The notes under the pieces: generated by a model | What the model saw: only the letters and a program-made list of their open reading frames with translations | Told to the model about the DNA's origin: nothing | The model's database searches: none | Program-made: the position numbers and the translations under genes | In this document: piece after piece, positions 14,630 to 17,870 of the stretch | How the letters are laid out: every line of letters starts with the position of its first letter | How positions within the stretch are numbered: position 1 is the stretch's first letter | Assembly: GCA_938018155.1 (NCBI GenBank) | Contig: CALIIG010000158.1 | Location: forward strand, 1 to 17,870 | Origin: an uncultured Prevotella sp. | GTDB taxonomy: Bacteria > Bacteroidota > Bacteroidia > Bacteroidales > Bacteroidaceae | Direction: 5' to 3' | Length of the DNA: 17,870 nt

Positions 14630-17476
14630 ATGAGATTCAAGCATTTTATTTTCTCACTGCTGCTTTTGGCCACGACCATTACGGCAGCAGCACAGATGCC
14701 AGCCCAGATAATTCCGGCCGATACGGCCTTCAGAGTGGGCAGACTTTCGAACGGATTAACCTATTATATAAGGTATAACAACTGGCCCGAACATCGCGCC
14801 AACTTTTACATTGCACAGAAAGTGGGTTCGATTGAGGAAAACGACGACCAGCGCGGACTGGCTCATTTCCTCGAGCATATGGCCTTCAACGGGTCGGATC
14901 ATTTCAAGGGCAACGACCTTATAGAATGGTGTCGGGCACACGGTATTGAGTTTGGAGGCGACCTCAACGCCTATACCTCGACCGATGAAACGGTATATAA
15001 TATAGACAATGTGCCTACAACGAACGCCGGTACCATTGACAGCTGTTTGCTTATCCTGCGCGACTGGTCGACGGGGCTTTCGTTAGAGCAGAGCGAAATA
15101 GAAAAGGAGCGCGGCGTGATACATGAAGAATGGCGACAGAGTACGTCGCCTTCGAGCCGTATGCTCGAGCGTAACCTGGAGAGATTATACCCGGGTTCGA
15201 AGTACGGGCAAAGGTATACCATAGGCCTTATGTCAATTGTCGACAACTTCAAACGCAAGGAACTCGTCGACTATTACCGCAAATGGTATCATCCTGACCA
15301 TCAGGGCATCATTGTTGTAGGCGATGTTAACGTTGACAAAATTGAAGCACAAATTAAAAAACTCTTCGGCAATATAACCAATCCGGCTCATGAAGCCCCA
15401 CTTGTTGTGGCCGAAGTACCCGACAATGCCCGCCCAATCGTAGTTATCGACAAGGATAAAGAGCTGAAAAACTCGTTTGTATCGATGATGATAAAGCATG
15501 ACGTTTATCCCGACAGTTTGAAGCAACAGCTGCCCTATTTCATCGAAAACTACGCCAAAGAAGCCGCTGTAACGATGCTCAATGCACGCTTTACCGAGGC
15601 CGCACAGCAAGCCGACTGCCCGTTTGTAATGGCACATGCCGAGGACGATGGGTACTTGTTGTCGAAAACAAAGGACGCTTTTTCGCTGAATGTAGTGCCA
15701 AAAGACGTTGACAAGACGGCCGAGGCACTGAAAGCTGCCATCGTTGTGGCAAGACAGGCAGCCGAATATGGTTTTACCGCTACCGAATATGAGCGTTTTA
15801 AGAGCAATGTATTGAGCGAACTTGAAAAGAATTATTCAAACCGCGATAAGCAGACAAATGCCTCGTTTGTAAGCCTGGCCGTCGACAATTTCCTGCACAA
15901 TGATGCCATGCCCAGCATTGAATTTACCTATCCGCTCATGAAACAGCTTGTGCCTTACATACCTCTTGAGGCTATCAATGAGGTGTTGCCCGAGCTTCTT
16001 ACCAAAAGCGATTCGAACCTTGTAATACTGAATTTCAACAACGAAAAGGAAGGGAACGTATATCCTACCGAAGCACAGCTGCTGCAGGCGGTAAACGAAG
16101 GGCGCGCGACAAAGGTGTCAGCATACGCTGATAACGTTAAAAACGAGCCTCTTATTAAGAAGCTTCCCAAAGCGGGAAAAATTAAGAAGGAGACGCGTAG
16201 TAAGTTGTTTGACTATGACATTATTAAATTGTCGAACGGCGTTACCGTGCTTTTGAAGAAAACCGAATACAAGAAAGACCAGGTCACACTAACCGGCAAG
16301 GGAGGCTCTGGAAGCAGTAATTATGGAAAGGCTGATTTTGCAAATATTCAGGTTTTCGACGGTGTGATTGACAATAGCGGGCTGGGCGACTTCTCGTCTG
16401 TTGAATTAGGCAAAGCCCTTGCCGGCAAAATTGCCAATGCACAATTGAAGATGGACGAGCGCACCATGCAGCTAAACGCCAGCTCTACCCCCACCGATGT
16501 AGAAACAATGCTTCAGCTTACCTATCTCTATTTCACATCAATACGCAAGGATGCCGACGCCTTCAACAACCTGATGCAGCAATATGGGGTGGCTTTAAAG
16601 AACCGGTCGGAGAGTCCTGAAATAGCATTCGGCGACAGTTTAACCCATGCTTTGTATGGCAATGACTGGCGGCGGCAGCCCTTTTTGCAGGCCGATATTA
16701 AGAATGTAAACTACGATCGCATTCTCAATATGGCACGCGAGCGCACCGAAAACGCCAACGGGTGGACGTTTGAGCTTTGTGGAAATTATAACGATTCGAC
16801 CATCCGGCCGCTGATTTGTCAGTATCTGGGTGCACTTCCATCTAAGGGAAACAACCCGAAAAGTCTGCGCGTATCGCATCTTACCACCGAAAACGTTGAT
16901 ATTTCTTTCAACAGAAAGATGGAAACGCCAAAGGCAAATATACAGATGGTTTGGCTAAACCAGAAAACTCCGTATACGCTTGAGAAGTCGCTTCAGGCGA
17001 ATATTGCAGGGCAAATTCTCACCATGGTATACCTTAAAAAGATAAGAGAGGAAGCCAGTGCTGCCTATTCGTGCGGTGCTCAGGGCGATATGAGTATTGC
17101 CGATGACGGTTATCATTTTGCCGAAATTGAAGCTGCATGTCCCATGAAGCCCGAGAAGAAAGATACGGTTATACGTATTATGAACGAAGAAATGCAGAAT
17201 CTGGCCCGCGCCTGCGATGCCGACATGCTGGCAAAAGTGCAGAAATACATGCTCAAACAATATGAAAACGCCATTAAGAGCAACGATTATTGGCGAAACA
17301 TTGTGTGGCGGAACTACACCATGAACGAAGATAACCATACGATGTACAAGCATATTATTGAGTCGCAGACGCCGCAGACCATCAGCAGTTTCGTTAAAGA
17401 GTTCCTGTCTGGTGCCAATAAAATTAGCGTTATTATGATGCCCGGAGAGGCAAAGAATGAAGTAACGGGAAAGTGA
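14630..17476 (+). CDS. Secreted M16-family zinc metalloprotease
   Basis: This 948-residue protease belongs to the insulinase/pitrilysin family. A signal peptide (MRFKHFIFSLLLLATTITAAAQ) sends it to the periplasm or beyond. The inverted zinc motif HxxEH is HFLEH (His79, Glu82, His83), and the third ligand is Glu160, 77 residues after His83, exactly as in pitrilysin (in EIEKERGVIHEEW). The second half (from about residue 520) repeats the M16 fold without zinc ligands, as expected for a clam-shell enzyme formed by one active and one inactive half. It follows xerD after 73 bases with no visible promoter between, so read-through is possible. Its peptide substrates are unknown; Bacteroidetes usually carry several such peptidases. 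Confidence 0.95.
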   Translation: MRFKHFIFSLLLLATTITAAAQMPAQIIPADTAFRVGRLSNGLTYYIRYNNWPEHRANFYIAQKVGSIEENDDQRGLAHFLEHMAFNGSDHFKGNDLIEWCRAHGIEFGGDLNAYTSTDETVYNIDNVPTTNAGTIDSCLLILRDWSTGLSLEQSEIEKERGVIHEEWRQSTSPSSRMLERNLERLYPGSKYGQRYTIGLMSIVDNFKRKELVDYYRKWYHPDHQGIIVVGDVNVDKIEAQIKKLFGNITNPAHEAPLVVAEVPDNARPIVVIDKDKELKNSFVSMMIKHDVYPDSLKQQLPYFIENYAKEAAVTMLNARFTEAAQQADCPFVMAHAEDDGYLLSKTKDAFSLNVVPKDVDKTAEALKAAIVVARQAAEYGFTATEYERFKSNVLSELEKNYSNRDKQTNASFVSLAVDNFLHNDAMPSIEFTYPLMKQLVPYIPLEAINEVLPELLTKSDSNLVILNFNNEKEGNVYPTEAQLLQAVNEGRATKVSAYADNVKNEPLIKKLPKAGKIKKETRSKLFDYDIIKLSNGVTVLLKKTEYKKDQVTLTGKGGSGSSNYGKADFANIQVFDGVIDNSGLGDFSSVELGKALAGKIANAQLKMDERTMQLNASSTPTDVETMLQLTYLYFTSIRKDADAFNNLMQQYGVALKNRSESPEIAFGDSLTHALYGNDWRRQPFLQADIKNVNYDRILNMARERTENANGWTFELCGNYNDSTIRPLICQYLGALPSKGNNPKSLRVSHLTTENVDISFNRKMETPKANIQMVWLNQKTPYTLEKSLQANIAGQILTMVYLKKIREEASAAYSCGAQGDMSIADDGYHFAEIEAACPMKPEKKDTVIRIMNEEMQNLARACDADMLAKVQKYMLKQYENAIKSNDYWRNIVWRNYTMNEDNHTMYKHIIESQTPQTISSFVKEFLSGANKISVIMMPGEAKNEVTGK

Positions 17477-17608
17477 ATACTTCCTGATACCAGACTTTTG
17501 TAATTGCAAATGTCGTGACGATACACAGTAACGACTTTGTAATGATGGTATAAACGCAAAAATATAATACCATAAAGTTCTTGTTTCTACCTTTCAGAAG
17601 GTGCATAA

Positions 17609-17665
17609 AATAAATGCCCTGCCCCTGTTTTTATTTATGAAAAGGGGTAGGGTTATTTCGTTTTA
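17609..17665 (+). terminator. Terminator after the M16 protease gene
   Basis: CCCTGCCCCT (17617-17626) pairs with AGGGGTAGGG (17643-17652) over 10 bp with one G-U pair and a 16-base loop. Flanking AAATAA and TTATTT can extend it, and TTATTTCGTTTT follows. The T-rich loop and A-rich left flank mean it can also work for leftward transcripts. It closes the xerD-M16 transcription unit. Confidence 0.8.
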
Positions 17666-17719
17666 AAGCGGAAAAATGCGCTATGGTATATAAACATGAT
17701 TTTGTTTTTGAATAAAAAT

Positions 17720-17842
17720 TTAATCCTTTACTCTTTTACCTTTTTACTTTTAAATAGCTCTTTTACCTTTAAACAGCTTTTTGCCTTTTACATTTTTTAA
17801 TTCTTTAATCTTTTAATCTTTTAATTTTATTTTTTACCTTTG
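17720..17842 (+). repeat. T-rich degenerate repeat with three TACCTTT boxes
   Basis: About 120 bases consist almost only of T, A and C on this strand, built from loose units such as CTCTTTTACCTTTTTA and TCTTTTAA. TACCTTT occurs at 17737, 17764 and 17835, but only the last is followed by G as a true -7 box needs. It may have arisen by slippage from a promoter-proximal sequence. Confidence 0.5.
17811..17842 (+). promoter_or_regulatory. Promoter for a gene beyond the right edge
   Basis: TACCTTTG (17835-17842) is a perfect Bacteroidetes -7 box, and TTTT (17811-17814) sits at the proper 20-base spacing as a partial -33 element. Transcription should start near 17848. An ATG at 17866 could begin the next gene, but too little sequence remains to tell. 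Confidence 0.55.
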
Positions 17843-17870
17843 CAACCGTTTGATTTTAAGTTGCAATGAG

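Noticed and set aside
1..17870. tRNA or rRNA genes
   Set aside because: I saw no cloverleaf with a T-loop GGTTCRANNC pattern and no rRNA-like segment in the intergenic regions; a tRNAscan run would settle this.

Overview
The window looks like a chromosomal segment of a Bacteroidales bacterium, most likely Prevotella or a close relative. The evidence is Bacteroidetes-type promoters (TTTG, about 20 bases, TAnnTTTG), few Shine-Dalgarno sequences, AT-rich spacers, Bacteroidetes-specific families (DUF6089-like, DUF6242-like) and the order uppS-bamA-skp-skp-skp-murI. The species assignment is inference; no rRNA or marker search was possible.

Layout. Bases 1-773 hold the 3' part of a Gfo/Idh/MocA-type oxidoreductase. 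Bases 774-1630 carry no convincing protein gene, but contain a minus-strand terminator-like hairpin (904-934), a tiny minus-strand ORF (1082-1201), a complete promoter-to-terminator unit of about 215 bases that looks like a small RNA (about 1261-1475), and a -7 box for the next gene. Bases 1631-11969 form a long plus-strand envelope cluster: an Asp-box surface lipoprotein, a DUF6089-like beta-barrel, uppS (undecaprenyl diphosphate synthase), bamA, three tandem Skp/OmpH periplasmic chaperones, murI (D-glutamate for peptidoglycan), rbfA (30S maturation) and a LolC/E-like ABC permease. These genes cover lipid carrier, wall precursor, outer-membrane protein assembly and probably lipoprotein release.

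Bases 11970-12236 lie between converging genes and hold a striking GC-rich array: four copies of a 10-bp palindrome spaced 22-23 bp, able to fold into alternative long hairpins. On the minus strand, aroQ and an O-methyltransferase overlap by 4 bases. Divergent to them are xerD and a secreted M16 metalloprotease. The predicted aroQ and xerD promoters each lie beyond the other gene's transcription start, so the two mRNAs should overlap antisense at their 5' ends. The window ends with a strong terminator, a T-rich tract with a ladder of -7-like boxes, and a promoter pointing to a gene outside the window.

Most of the window is ordinary housekeeping. I see no defence system, CRISPR array, transposon or prophage. 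The parts that deserve attention are the non-coding elements: the small-RNA candidate, the four-copy palindrome array and the overlapping aroQ/xerD promoters.
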